The position numbers and the translations under genes were made by a program. A DNA stretch of 8,926 nt, taken from positions 1 to 8,926 of the forward strand of contig JBDSOC010000277.1 in assembly GCA_039915085.1 (NCBI GenBank), given 5' to 3'. Every line of letters begins with the position of its first letter. Positions within the stretch are counted from its first letter, which is position 1. The stretch comes from JACMLD01 sp039915085 (GTDB taxonomy: Bacteria > Bacteroidota > Bacteroidia > Chitinophagales > Chitinophagaceae). This document shows, one piece after another, positions 1 through 6,511 of the stretch. The notes beneath the pieces are model-generated. The model made no database searches and was not told where the DNA came from. It saw only the letters and a program-made list of their open reading frames with translations.

Positions 1-48
1 GAACACCTGCTGGGTGTAAAACCGATTTGGGATTTTGAATTGAAGTAA
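1..48 (+). CDS. C-terminal end of an unidentified gene (partial, 5' end outside the window)
   Basis: Frame 1 is open from the first base and ends at a TAA at 46-48, giving 15 residues ending in PIWDFELK. The other two plus frames give no better reading here. Support for a real coding tail comes from context: a strong hairpin terminator lies about 100 nt downstream, and the next gene converges on it from the other strand. The fragment is too short to assign a family, and it could be chance. Confidence 0.4.
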   Translation, partial: EHLLGVKPIWDFELK

Positions 49-143
49 CCTGTACATCCCACATAGAAACTTATTATAAAAACTACAGCCTGTTTTCGGC
101 AATGGAAACTAAAAATATACTACCGCATGAATCCGATCAAACC

Positions 144-179
144 AAAACAACCGGAATCTTTTGAAACTCCGGTTGTTTT
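144..179. terminator. Bidirectional intrinsic terminator between convergent genes
   Basis: A perfect 12-bp inverted repeat (AAAACAACCGGA at 144-155 and its complement at 168-179) encloses a 12-nt loop. The stem has a GC-rich core and A-rich/T-rich outer ends, so a U-rich tail follows the hairpin in both directions. It lies between the plus-strand gene ending at 48 and the minus-strand oxidoreductase ending at 201, where a shared terminator is expected. Confidence 0.85.
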
Positions 180-200
180 ATAAAGATCTATAAAGGCGTT

Positions 201-1640
201 TTACATTTTCAATTCACCCCAACCGCTCCTGTAATTTCTTTTTACAAATGCATTGGCCGGATCAAAATTGGTGATCCGCATGTTCGGTCCATCCCATAGT
301 AATTTTTTTCTGCCGGGATATGTAAATCCGCCTTTGCCATCGCTTTCGCGATAATTATAACTGCGTACTGCCAGGTTTCCCATTAATACCGTTTCTGCCA
401 ACGGACCACTTTTATCAAATGAAGAACTGGTGTATGCGCCGTAACCCTGTTTGCAGGCTTTTACCCATTGCTGCTGGTGCCCTTCCGAGCCGTTTTCTAC
501 AAATGCAATCTTACTTTTGGGCAGGTTAGCGGTTTTCATTTTTATTGTTGGCAACAACGTTGGGTTTCTTCCAAACAGGCCAGCCATTAATTTTCCTTTA
601 CTACCTTCAAAGATCATTCCACCGTCCCATTCTGCCAATGGTTCATCAGGTAACAATTCTGCGGGGCGCTGTGGTTTAATGCCACCATCGTACCAAACCA
701 ATTGTACCGGGCCCATACTTCCGCGTGCCGGAAATTGAATATAGGTTACCGAAGATGGCGGATAACTGTCTGTATATACTTCTTCTTTAAAAAAGCCGGA
801 ATAAACTGAACCAACGCTGCATTCCACTGATATTGGATATTGTAACTGCAGGGCGCGGTAAGGCACATCAATAAAATGGCAACCCATATCTCCCAATGAA
901 CCTGTTCCAAAATCACTCCATCCTCTCCATGTGGCGGGCAGATACGTTGGATTAAAATCACGAAACGGCGCTGTGCCCAGCCATAAATCCCAATCCAGTT
1001 CTTTTGGTATATCAAACTTGCCGGTGGGTGTTGGTATACCCTGCGGCCATACCGGGCGATTGGTCCAGACGTGTACTGTATGCACATCGCCAATTATGCC
1101 GCCCTGTATCCATGTTTCTACATTCCTGGTATCGGGACCGCTGCTTCCCTGGTTGCCCATCTGGGTAACTACTTTGTAATGTGCGGCTGCCTGTGTTAAA
1201 AATCTTGCTTCATAAATATCATGTGTGAGCGGTTTTTCGCAATACACATGTTTGCCCATTTGCATAGCTGCAAGCGCAATGGTTGCATGCATATGATCCG
1301 GCGTGGTTACAATAACCGCATCAATATTTTTCTTTTCTTTTTCAAGTAATGTTCTGAAGTCTTTATAGTAAGGAGCGTTGGGCCATTTTTTTCTTGCATT
1401 CACCGCCATGCGATCGTCCACATCGCAGAGCGCAACAATATTATCACTTCCATTATTATATGCATAAGGCAGGTTAACCTCTGCTTTTCCTCCGGCACCA
1501 ATGCCGGCGATATTTAATTTATCACTGGGCGCTGTAAAACCCCGGCCCAATACATGGCGGGGAACAATATAAAAACCGGCGGTGGCAAGGGCTGCATTGC
1601 GAATGAACTTGCGGCGACCCAGGGACAGATGTTGTTTCAT
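201..1640 (-). CDS. Tat-exported Gfo/Idh/MocA family oxidoreductase
   Basis: A probable NAD(P)-dependent sugar or cyclitol dehydrogenase-like protein of 479 aa, working outside the cytoplasm. The N-terminus has a twin-arginine signal (RRKFIRNA at about residues 9-16, then a hydrophobic stretch to about residue 27). The Rossmann glycine motif GIGAGGK lies at about 46-52. The family EKP motif, whose Lys is the usual catalytic or cofactor-contacting residue, is in YCEKPL at about 133-138. DMGCHFID at about 251-258 supplies the conserved Asp/His of the C-terminal domain. I chose the ATG at 1640; a TTG two codons upstream (1646) is in frame but less likely, and there is no clear Shine-Dalgarno, as is normal in Bacteroidota. 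The substrate cannot be predicted. Many paralogues of this exported type occur in Bacteroidota, often in glycan degradation regions, but no glycan genes are visible here. The family call is secure. Confidence 0.93.
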   Translation of the reverse strand: MKQHLSLGRRKFIRNAALATAGFYIVPRHVLGRGFTAPSDKLNIAGIGAGGKAEVNLPYAYNNGSDNIVALCDVDDRMAVNARKKWPNAPYYKDFRTLLEKEKKNIDAVIVTTPDHMHATIALAAMQMGKHVYCEKPLTHDIYEARFLTQAAAHYKVVTQMGNQGSSGPDTRNVETWIQGGIIGDVHTVHVWTNRPVWPQGIPTPTGKFDIPKELDWDLWLGTAPFRDFNPTYLPATWRGWSDFGTGSLGDMGCHFIDVPYRALQLQYPISVECSVGSVYSGFFKEEVYTDSYPPSSVTYIQFPARGSMGPVQLVWYDGGIKPQRPAELLPDEPLAEWDGGMIFEGSKGKLMAGLFGRNPTLLPTIKMKTANLPKSKIAFVENGSEGHQQQWVKACKQGYGAYTSSSFDKSGPLAETVLMGNLAVRSYNYRESDGKGGFTYPGRKKLLWDGPNMRITNFDPANAFVKRNYRSGWGELKM

Positions 1641-1715
1641 GTGCAATCGTTTTATGGTAAGTAGTGGTTAAAGTAATGGACTTAACTGTAAAAAAATGCA
1701 ATATTGACTAACAAG

Positions 1716-1738
1716 TTAATATTAATTACAGAATTAAT
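1716..1738. promoter_or_regulatory. AT-rich nested palindromes upstream of the Gfo/Idh gene
   Basis: A 10-bp palindrome TTAATATTAA (1716-1725) overlaps a 7-bp inverted repeat with a 4-nt loop (ATTAATT at 1721-1727, AATTAAT at 1732-1738). The group lies about 75-100 nt upstream of the ATG at 1640, where an operator or promoter up-element could sit. No convincing -7 box accompanies it. In AT-rich intergenic DNA such palindromes can arise by chance, so this is only a candidate. Confidence 0.22.
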
Positions 1739-1747
1739 GCTGCCCGG

Positions 1748-1784
1748 GATCTGCGCGTGCGGACAGGTTTGGAACACACAGATC
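1748..1784 (-). terminator. Possible hairpin terminator after the DUF72 gene
   Basis: On the minus strand, GATCTGTGTG (1784-1775) can pair with CGCGCAGATC (1757-1748), giving a 10-bp stem with two G-U pairs and a 17-nt loop. It begins 5 nt after the stop at 1790-1792 that closes the frameshifted DUF72 reading frame. No U-tract follows, so it is not a classic intrinsic terminator. Its position suggests the transcript's coding part ends at 1790 rather than at the earlier in-frame stop at 1903. Confidence 0.35.
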
Positions 1785-1789
1785 ATCCC

Positions 1790-2718
1790 CTATACGTTTT
1801 TACCGGCGTTGGCAAATTGATCAAACAAACCACCCTGCACAAACTGCGGCCTGGGTAATTGAAGTCCGCATACAGCATTGAGTTTATCTACCAGGTAAAC
1901 AGTCAACTCAGGAGAAAAAGCTTCATCGTGCATATGCATAAAAAATACAACTCCTGCAGGCCATGGTCAAGCCAGTTTTTTATCCTCGCTACCCATTCGT
2001 CTGTTCTTGTATAATCTGTCCTGTGCAGGCTATTACCCACATACCGGATAAATGTTTTGGGTATCGTTAATTCCATGTGCGCACAATCTCTTCTGCCCGC
2101 TGTATCTGTAATCACCGCACCAATATTCAGTGAACGAAGCGTATCAAATAATTCTTTGTTGATTCCCTTATCTGAAAACCAGTCGGGATGGCGGACTTCT
2201 AAAAAAAACTGCAGATCGGTGGGCAGTGTTTTCAGGTAATCAAATAATTTACCGCGCTGTTTAGGACTGTACTTTTCGCTTACCTGTAAAAAAATGGGGC
2301 CAAGGTTTTCTCCAAAAGCAAGTATTCCTTCCAGAAAAGAAGTAGTTAGAAAATCAACATTATTAAAGCCGCTGTAATGACTGATGCTATTGGTAACCTT
2401 GGGGCAAAATTTAAAATTTTTTCCGGCAGCCTTTGCTGCCCATTTCATTATTTCTTCCGGTTTGTATACTTTATAATGAGTGGCGTTTAATTCAATGGAA
2501 TTGTAATGTTTTACATACTGATCAAGAAACTGTGCATCTTTTGTTCCTTTGGGATAAATTTTTCCTACCCATTCTTTTCTGCCCCATTTGGCGCAGCCCA
2601 GGTAAACCACCGGCTTGCTTTCTGTTTTCTTCAATACCAGTTTATTTGCCTCCGGGTCTTCCGGCAAAGAAAAATCAATCTTGTCCAGGTCTTTTTCTGT
2701 CACGCGGCCAAATTCCAT
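1790..2718 (-). pseudogene. DUF72 family protein, interrupted by a -1 frameshift
   Basis: DUF72 proteins are TIM-barrel-like proteins of unknown biochemical role. From the ATG at 2718 the frame shows family features: YLGCAKWGRKEW (about 39-50), SIELNATHYK (74-83), FCPKVTNSISH (104-114), IFLQVSEKYSP (142-152) and FLEVRHPDWF (172-181). The frame breaks at residue 259-260, where T6 on the coding strand (A6 at 1940-1945) is followed by 11 aberrant residues and a stop at 1903. A -1 shift there continues as FFMHMHDEAFSPEL through to a TAG at 1790-1792, giving 309 aa with a DUF72-like C-terminus. The break coincides with an in-frame T TTT TTA heptamer. It could be a real lesion, a sequencing error in a homopolymer (6 T instead of 7), or recoding. 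I marked it as a broken gene because the unshifted product loses about 49 residues. The family call is firm; the status is not. Confidence 0.8.
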
Positions 2719-2832
2719 TGTATATAACGTTGATGGGTAAACGACTTATTGTTATTTTGATCTTCTTTGCTTTGTTAAATAATCCTTCCCGTCTGTATTA
2801 TCCGTGTTCAAAAAAACGTGGAACAGGCTTCC

Positions 2833-3609
2833 TCACCCAAAGATACTTTTTACCATGCCGCCGTCCACCGTAATGGTTTGCCCGGTTATATATCCTGAAG
2901 CCGGGCTCAATAACCAGGTAGCGAGGGATGCAAAGTCTTCCGGCTTTCCAATCCGCCCAACAGGTATTTGCTGAATGCCCTGCCTGCGTGCATCTGTAGC
3001 AGATATTCCCGTTTGCTCAGCTTTTTTATTATAAATTCTTTCTATTGCCGGTGTATCATGAGAACCAGGTCCCATCACATTTAAGGTAACACCACTTTTT
3101 GCTATTTCCTGGCTCAGGGTTTTTACAAATCCTACCACCGCCAGCCGCAATGAATTACTTAGTACCAGGTTTTCCAAAGGTTGTTTTACAGAAGAGCTTT
3201 CTATATATACAATGCGCCCATAAGCGTGTTCTTTCATTTTAGGAACAAATGTCTGCGTAAAATTCACTTTCCAGCGGAGGATGTTTTTGTAAGCATTATC
3301 CCAGTCTTCAAGCGTTGTTTCTAAAAATGTTTTTGCGGGCGGGCCACCTGCATTTACCAGCATCCCATGTAATTGCCTGGTACCAATTGTTGCGGCTATT
3401 TTATCAATCACTTCTTTTTCTGTGATATCGCCCATAACAATTTCTACCTGTGCCGGTGCTGTTGTTTTCAGTTCTTCCAGCTTTTCTTTATTCCTGGCTA
3501 CTGCAATAATATTTGCACCTTCTTTGATTAATGCGTTTGCTATGGCTTTGCCAAAACCACTGGTAGCACCGCCAACAATAAAAAGCTGATTTTTAATTCC
3601 GAGATCCAT
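2833..3609 (-). CDS. Divergent short-chain dehydrogenase/reductase (SDR), FabG-like
   Basis: A 258-aa cytoplasmic Rossmann-fold protein of typical classical-SDR length. The N-terminal cofactor loop reads GGATSGFG (13-20) where classical members have TGxxxGIG. The structural NAG motif is at 86-88 (VNAGG). Serines at 138-140 (IESSSV) match the catalytic Ser region. Aligning SNSLRLAVVGF (151-161) with the FabG pattern YxxxKAGVIGF puts Ser151 at the catalytic Tyr and Arg155 at the catalytic Lys. The C-terminus has the usual PVGRIGKPEDFA (216-227) and GQTITVDGG (243-251). This matches a recognised group of BKR-like SDRs that lack the full catalytic tetrad, so the reaction is unknown. It lies 71 nt after the chromate transporter gene and 114 nt before the DUF72 gene on the same strand, so cotranscription is possible. 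Confidence 0.92.
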   Translation of the reverse strand: MDLGIKNQLFIVGGATSGFGKAIANALIKEGANIIAVARNKEKLEELKTTAPAQVEIVMGDITEKEVIDKIAATIGTRQLHGMLVNAGGPPAKTFLETTLEDWDNAYKNILRWKVNFTQTFVPKMKEHAYGRIVYIESSSVKQPLENLVLSNSLRLAVVGFVKTLSQEIAKSGVTLNVMGPGSHDTPAIERIYNKKAEQTGISATDARRQGIQQIPVGRIGKPEDFASLATWLLSPASGYITGQTITVDGGMVKSIFG

Positions 3610-3680
3610 ATTTATTGGTTAGGTTTTAGAACTATTTTTTGCTATTGTAAAATTCGTTTCTGTTCGTATCCATTTGTGTG

Positions 3681-4940
3681 TTAAATAATAATACCGAGCA
3701 ATAAACAAATCATAACAATAACCGGCGATGGAAGTTTGGTAAAAAACAATAAACAAAATGTGCCGGCAATTACCAGCAGGTTTAATACACTAATGGTATT
3801 AAGACCGGTTAGAGAGACATCTTTCATCATATAGAGTGTTGCTGCAAGCATGATACCGGCTACAGCTGCATTAATTCCTTCCAGGGCCCTGTACACGGCG
3901 GCGTATTTTTTTAAATTATGCCAGATGGGATAAAAAAACAGCACCAGCAAAAGACTGGGTAAAAAAATAGCAATGGATCCAATAACAGCTCCCATAATCT
4001 GCATAGCCGTTCCACGATCTTTCATGGCTATTGCCCCAGTAAAAGAAGCAATGGAAAAAACAGGTCCGGGTATAGCCCTTACGATGCCTGCGCCGGTATA
4101 AAACTCATCTTTATTTATACTAACCACAGATTGACGCTTAGACTGGTTTTTTCTTATTACTATTTGGGATTTGGGCCGTTCCACAAATTGCTCGTACATA
4201 AAAGGAATTAGAACCTGGCCACCACCAAAAACCAGGCTGCCCATACGGTAGGTGTTTTCAAATAAGTTTAAGGGCCGCCTGTTTGCCCAGTCCTGCAACC
4301 TGGCTATTTCACTCGTGATACCTGCAGTTATAAAAATCAATGCAAACAACCAGATATTCCACCATTTAATTTTTTGCGGTTTTATTTCTATTTGAGGTAT
4401 GCGCTTGCTGCTGAGATTGGTAACAATGCCAGCCAGTAGAATTAATAATGGAAAAATAAATGGTGCTTTAAAAAAGACAAAAGAAACAATAGCAGTAGTG
4501 ATAACAATGATCTGCGTTGCTGTATTTTTTACTGCTTTCCGGGTAGCATAGTAAGCAGCAAAAGCAAGAAAGCCTACCGCCATTGGACCAATAAATTTAA
4601 ATATATCTGTTTTAAGCGTTTTTTTATCAATGTATTCCAGTAAGAAAGACAAACCACCCATTAAAAAACAAGCTGGCAATATCCAGATAATAAGTGTTAA
4701 AACCGCCAGTGGTATGCCTCCTCTTTTATATCCTATTAATGTAAGTGTTTGTGTAGAAGAAGCGCCGGGCAGCAGCTGGCAGAACGAATTAAAATCCAGC
4801 AATTCTTCTTCTGTAATATCCTTTCTCCTTTGAACAAATGTTTTCAGCATCATGCCAAAATGCCCCTGCGGCCCACCAAAAGCAGTAATGCTATGGAGGA
4901 AAACGGCTTTCAAAAAAGGTATGTGGCGAAGCAGGATCAT
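3681..4940 (-). CDS. chrA: Chromate transporter, ChrA (CHR) family, two-domain form
   Basis: An inner-membrane protein of 419 aa, the usual size for the fused two-domain CHR family. Known members export chromate, and many homologues probably carry other anions. Domain 1 begins with the signature FGGPQGHFGMM (21-31), followed by QLLPGASSTQ (55-64) and hydrophobic helices at about 76-102 and 118-134, with more to about residue 176. Domain 2 repeats the pattern: FGGGQVLIPFM (238-248) and GIVRAIPGPVFSIASF (285-300), then helices at about 313-340, 356-372 and 384-418. A basic, hydrophilic stretch (about 254-277, RPKS..RKNQSKRQ) separates the domain 2 signature from its PGP motif and probably forms a cytoplasmic loop. 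No chromate-response regulator is nearby, so the substrate is inferred from family only. The ATG at 4940 fits the domain start. Confidence 0.92.
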   Translation of the reverse strand: MILLRHIPFLKAVFLHSITAFGGPQGHFGMMLKTFVQRRKDITEEELLDFNSFCQLLPGASSTQTLTLIGYKRGGIPLAVLTLIIWILPACFLMGGLSFLLEYIDKKTLKTDIFKFIGPMAVGFLAFAAYYATRKAVKNTATQIIVITTAIVSFVFFKAPFIFPLLILLAGIVTNLSSKRIPQIEIKPQKIKWWNIWLFALIFITAGITSEIARLQDWANRRPLNLFENTYRMGSLVFGGGQVLIPFMYEQFVERPKSQIVIRKNQSKRQSVVSINKDEFYTGAGIVRAIPGPVFSIASFTGAIAMKDRGTAMQIMGAVIGSIAIFLPSLLLVLFFYPIWHNLKKYAAVYRALEGINAAVAGIMLAATLYMMKDVSLTGLNTISVLNLLVIAGTFCLLFFTKLPSPVIVMICLLLGIII

Positions 4941-5098
4941 TAAAGCGGGAGAAATTTTTTATTTATTCTTTTGTTGTACAATTTATCAATAGCACGACTA
5001 TCCGCCAAATCGTTTTGACGAATATTAATTTTTGCTGCTTCCTGCCAGCAATAATAGTAAAACAAGATTTAATGAGCCCCGGTTGATTTTAACCCTGC

Positions 5099-5668
5099 TC
5101 ACCTGTAATAATGATATAGTTCTATTTCTTCGCGCACTTTATCGGGCACCAGATAACGGACAGATTTACCCGCTTTAATCATCTCACGTATATGAGTAGA
5201 CGAAATTTCAAGCAGCGGGGCTTCTGCAACGTCCATCCTTGCATTGAGGGTGTTTACTATTTCGAAGCCGGGTCTTTTATAAACAAAAAAATTATATTGC
5301 TTTACCAGCACCGCGGCATTTTTCCATTTATGCAGGTTTTGTAAACCATCGCTTCCCAGTATAATAGAAAACTCATCATGCGGATGTTTTTCTTTAAGAT
5401 AGGTAAGCGTATCAATGGTATACGATGGCCGGGGTAAATGAAACTCAGTATCACTTGCCTTTAGGTTGGTTTCATCTTCCGTAGCCAGTTTTGCTAGGTG
5501 CAGGCGATGATATTCATTCAACAGGCTGGAAGATTCTTTAAAGGGGTTTTGCGGAGAAATTACCAGCCATACTTTGTCAAGATTTGTATTTTGAGCAAAA
5601 TGACTGGCAATAATACAATGACCAATATGAACCGGGTTAAAGGAGCCGAAATACAATCCTATCTTCAT
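5099..5668 (-). CDS. nadD: Nicotinate-nucleotide adenylyltransferase
   Basis: This enzyme joins ATP and nicotinate mononucleotide to form deamido-NAD, the step before NAD synthetase. It acts in the cytoplasm. The 189 residues match the family length. The nucleotidyltransferase signature is GSFNPVHIGH (8-17), with His14 and His17 as the HxGH pair that binds ATP phosphates. The substrate-recognition segment LPRPSYTIDTL (78-88) is diagnostic of NadD, GSDGL lies at 105-109, and the second ATP-binding motif ISSTHIR is at 155-161. The gene follows the feoA-like gene by 39 nt on the same strand, and no good -7 box was found in that gap, so the two are probably cotranscribed. The ATG at 5668 starts directly on the first beta strand. 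Confidence 0.97.
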   Translation of the reverse strand: MKIGLYFGSFNPVHIGHCIIASHFAQNTNLDKVWLVISPQNPFKESSSLLNEYHRLHLAKLATEDETNLKASDTEFHLPRPSYTIDTLTYLKEKHPHDEFSIILGSDGLQNLHKWKNAAVLVKQYNFFVYKRPGFEIVNTLNARMDVAEAPLLEISSTHIREMIKAGKSVRYLVPDKVREEIELYHYYR

Positions 5669-5707
5669 ATAATATTGTAAGTCAATAATTTATCTTAATG
5701 ATTGGTA

Positions 5708-5944
5708 TTACAAAGACTCCAGCTTTTCAACAAAGATATTTTGAGCCTCATTTAGTCTCAGGCTCAGACTATAGCCGGATACACTTATGGCGATAGGATC
5801 TCCAAGGGGAGCAATCTGGTCTACCCTGATGTCTTCGCCGGGTACGCATCCCATTTCCATTAATTTAAGAAAAATATCATTGTTCTCGAATGATTTTATT
5901 TTCACTGTTTGTCCTACGGGTATTTCTGATAGTCTTCTTAACAT
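5708..5944 (-). CDS. feoA: FeoA-domain protein, stand-alone
   Basis: A 78-aa protein consisting of one small SH3-like FeoA domain. Typical features are the N-terminal LSEIPVGQTVKIKSF (about 5-19), the MEMGCVPGEDIRV turn (about 29-41) and PIAISVSGYSLSLRLNEAQNI (about 50-70). FeoA is a cytosolic accessory protein of the FeoB ferrous iron transporter. No FeoB is present in the window, so its partner, if any, lies elsewhere. It could also be a FeoA-like domain protein with another role. The start at 5944 is supported by a consensus -7 box ending 7 nt upstream. It is probably the first gene of a unit with nadD and is divergent from ybeY. Confidence 0.9.
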   Translation of the reverse strand: MLRRLSEIPVGQTVKIKSFENNDIFLKLMEMGCVPGEDIRVDQIAPLGDPIAISVSGYSLSLRLNEAQNIFVEKLESL

Positions 5945-5951
5945 TGTGCTG

Positions 5952-5959
5952 CAAATCTA
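5952..5959 (-). promoter_or_regulatory. Bacteroidota -7 promoter box for feoA-nadD
   Basis: On the minus strand the sequence reads TAGATTTG, a full match to the Bacteroidota -7 consensus TAnnTTTG. It ends 7 nt before the feoA ATG, which implies a very short or absent 5' leader. No clear -33 TTTG was found at the usual spacing, so this rests on the -7 match and its position. Confidence 0.55.
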
Positions 5960-5984
5960 TGCTGTATCTCAGGTAAATTATTAC

Positions 5985-5992
5985 GACTTTTG
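5985..5992 (+). promoter_or_regulatory. Near-consensus -7 box for ybeY
   Basis: GACTTTTG differs from TAnnTTTG only at the first base and ends 3 nt before the ATG at 5996. It overlaps the alternative TTG start at 5990. If it works as a promoter, the TTG cannot be the start, which supports the ATG. The match is weaker than those of the neighbouring genes. Confidence 0.3.
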
Positions 5993-5995
5993 GAA

Positions 5996-6439
5996 ATGCC
6001 TGATAAATCATCGCTTTCAAGTATTCAATTTCATTTTTTGCAGAAAAGCGCGGATCCAAAACAACGGCGCAGGCTAAAAGCATTTATTTTATTGCTTTTC
6101 AAGAAGGAAAAGACACCACTTGCTTCACTCAACTTTATTTTTTGTTCCGATGAATATTTATTGGAGATCAACCAACAATTTCTACAGCATAATTTTTATA
6201 CTGATATCATCAGCTTTAACCTGGCTTCAAAAAATGAGCAGGTCGAAGGTGAAATTTACATTAGCCTTGACAGGGTGCGTGAGAATGCCAGGGAATTAAA
6301 CCAACCATTTAAGACAGAGCTCCACCGGGTAATTTTTCATGGCGCTTTGCATTTATGTGGATATAAAGATAAGCGGCAAACCGATATTCAGCTTATGCGC
6401 AAAAAGGAAAACGGATATCTAAAATCTTACTTTAAATAA
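5996..6439 (+). CDS. ybeY: Endoribonuclease YbeY, rRNA maturation factor
   Basis: A metal-dependent single-strand RNase for 16S rRNA 3' end maturation and ribosome quality control, cytoplasmic. The product is 147 aa from the ATG at 5996; a TTG at 5990 would add two residues. Family features include NFIFCSDEYLLEINQQFL (about 46-63), the YTDIISF strand (about 67-73), GEIYISLDRV (about 84-93) and the metal-binding HGALHLCGYKDK (about 113-124). The usual third histidine of HGxxHLxGYDH is absent: the sequence reads GYKDK, a variant that, from general knowledge, is common in YbeY of Bacteroidota. The following conserved MRKKE is present. The upstream neighbour is divergent. A perfect long hairpin starts 2 nt after the stop. 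Confidence 0.94.
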   Translation: MPDKSSLSSIQFHFLQKSADPKQRRRLKAFILLLFKKEKTPLASLNFIFCSDEYLLEINQQFLQHNFYTDIISFNLASKNEQVEGEIYISLDRVRENARELNQPFKTELHRVIFHGALHLCGYKDKRQTDIQLMRKKENGYLKSYFK

Positions 6440-6441
6440 CA

Positions 6442-6488
6442 TGTTCCACGAATCACAGTTTCACCATGAAACTGTGATTCGTGGAACA
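6442..6488. repeat. Perfect 22-bp inverted repeat with 3-nt loop
   Basis: Arms at 6442-6463 (starting TGTTCCACGAATCACAG) and 6467-6488 are exact reverse complements around the loop CCA at 6464-6466. The hairpin starts 2 nt after the ybeY stop and ends 23 nt before the next ATG. It could stop transcription from ybeY, but neither side carries a U-tract, so it is not a standard intrinsic terminator. Other readings are a REP-like or MITE-like palindromic repeat, or a protein-binding site. Arm length and perfection make chance very unlikely. Confidence 0.95.
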
Positions 6489-6499
6489 CTATCCTTCAA

Positions 6500-6507
6500 T
6501 ATCTTTG
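6500..6507 (+). promoter_or_regulatory. Bacteroidota -7 promoter box for the HNH-like gene
   Basis: TATCTTTG fits TAnnTTTG exactly and ends 4 nt before the ATG at 6512, implying a near-leaderless transcript. The upstream -33 region would fall inside the right arm of the inverted repeat (TTCG at about 6478-6481, a weak match). The gene therefore probably has its own promoter rather than depending on ybeY. Confidence 0.5.
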
Positions 6508-6511
6508 CTTT

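Noticed and set aside
1641..1646. TTG start two codons upstream of the Gfo/Idh ATG
   Set aside because: An in-frame ATG follows at once and gives a normal twin-arginine signal peptide; nothing favours the rarer codon.
1903..1945. The in-frame stop at 1903 as the natural end of the DUF72 gene
   Set aside because: The last 11 residues in that frame do not look like a DUF72 ending, whereas the -1 frame continues smoothly for 49 residues with family-like sequence.
2433..2873. Long plus-strand open frame of 146 codons opposite the DUF72 start and the SDR end
   Set aside because: It lies antisense to two well-supported genes, its composition is typical of a shadow frame, and it shows no recognisable domain.
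5032..5051. Small inverted repeat TTGCTG/CAGCAA in the chrA-nadD spacer (4941-5098)
   Set aside because: Only 6 bp with an 8-nt loop and no U-tract in either direction. Nothing else convincing, such as a consensus -7 box, was seen in this 158-nt spacer.
5877..6083. Minus-strand frame of 68 codons across the feoA-ybeY divergent region
   Set aside because: It overlaps the starts of both feoA and ybeY in other frames and would swallow the divergent promoter region.
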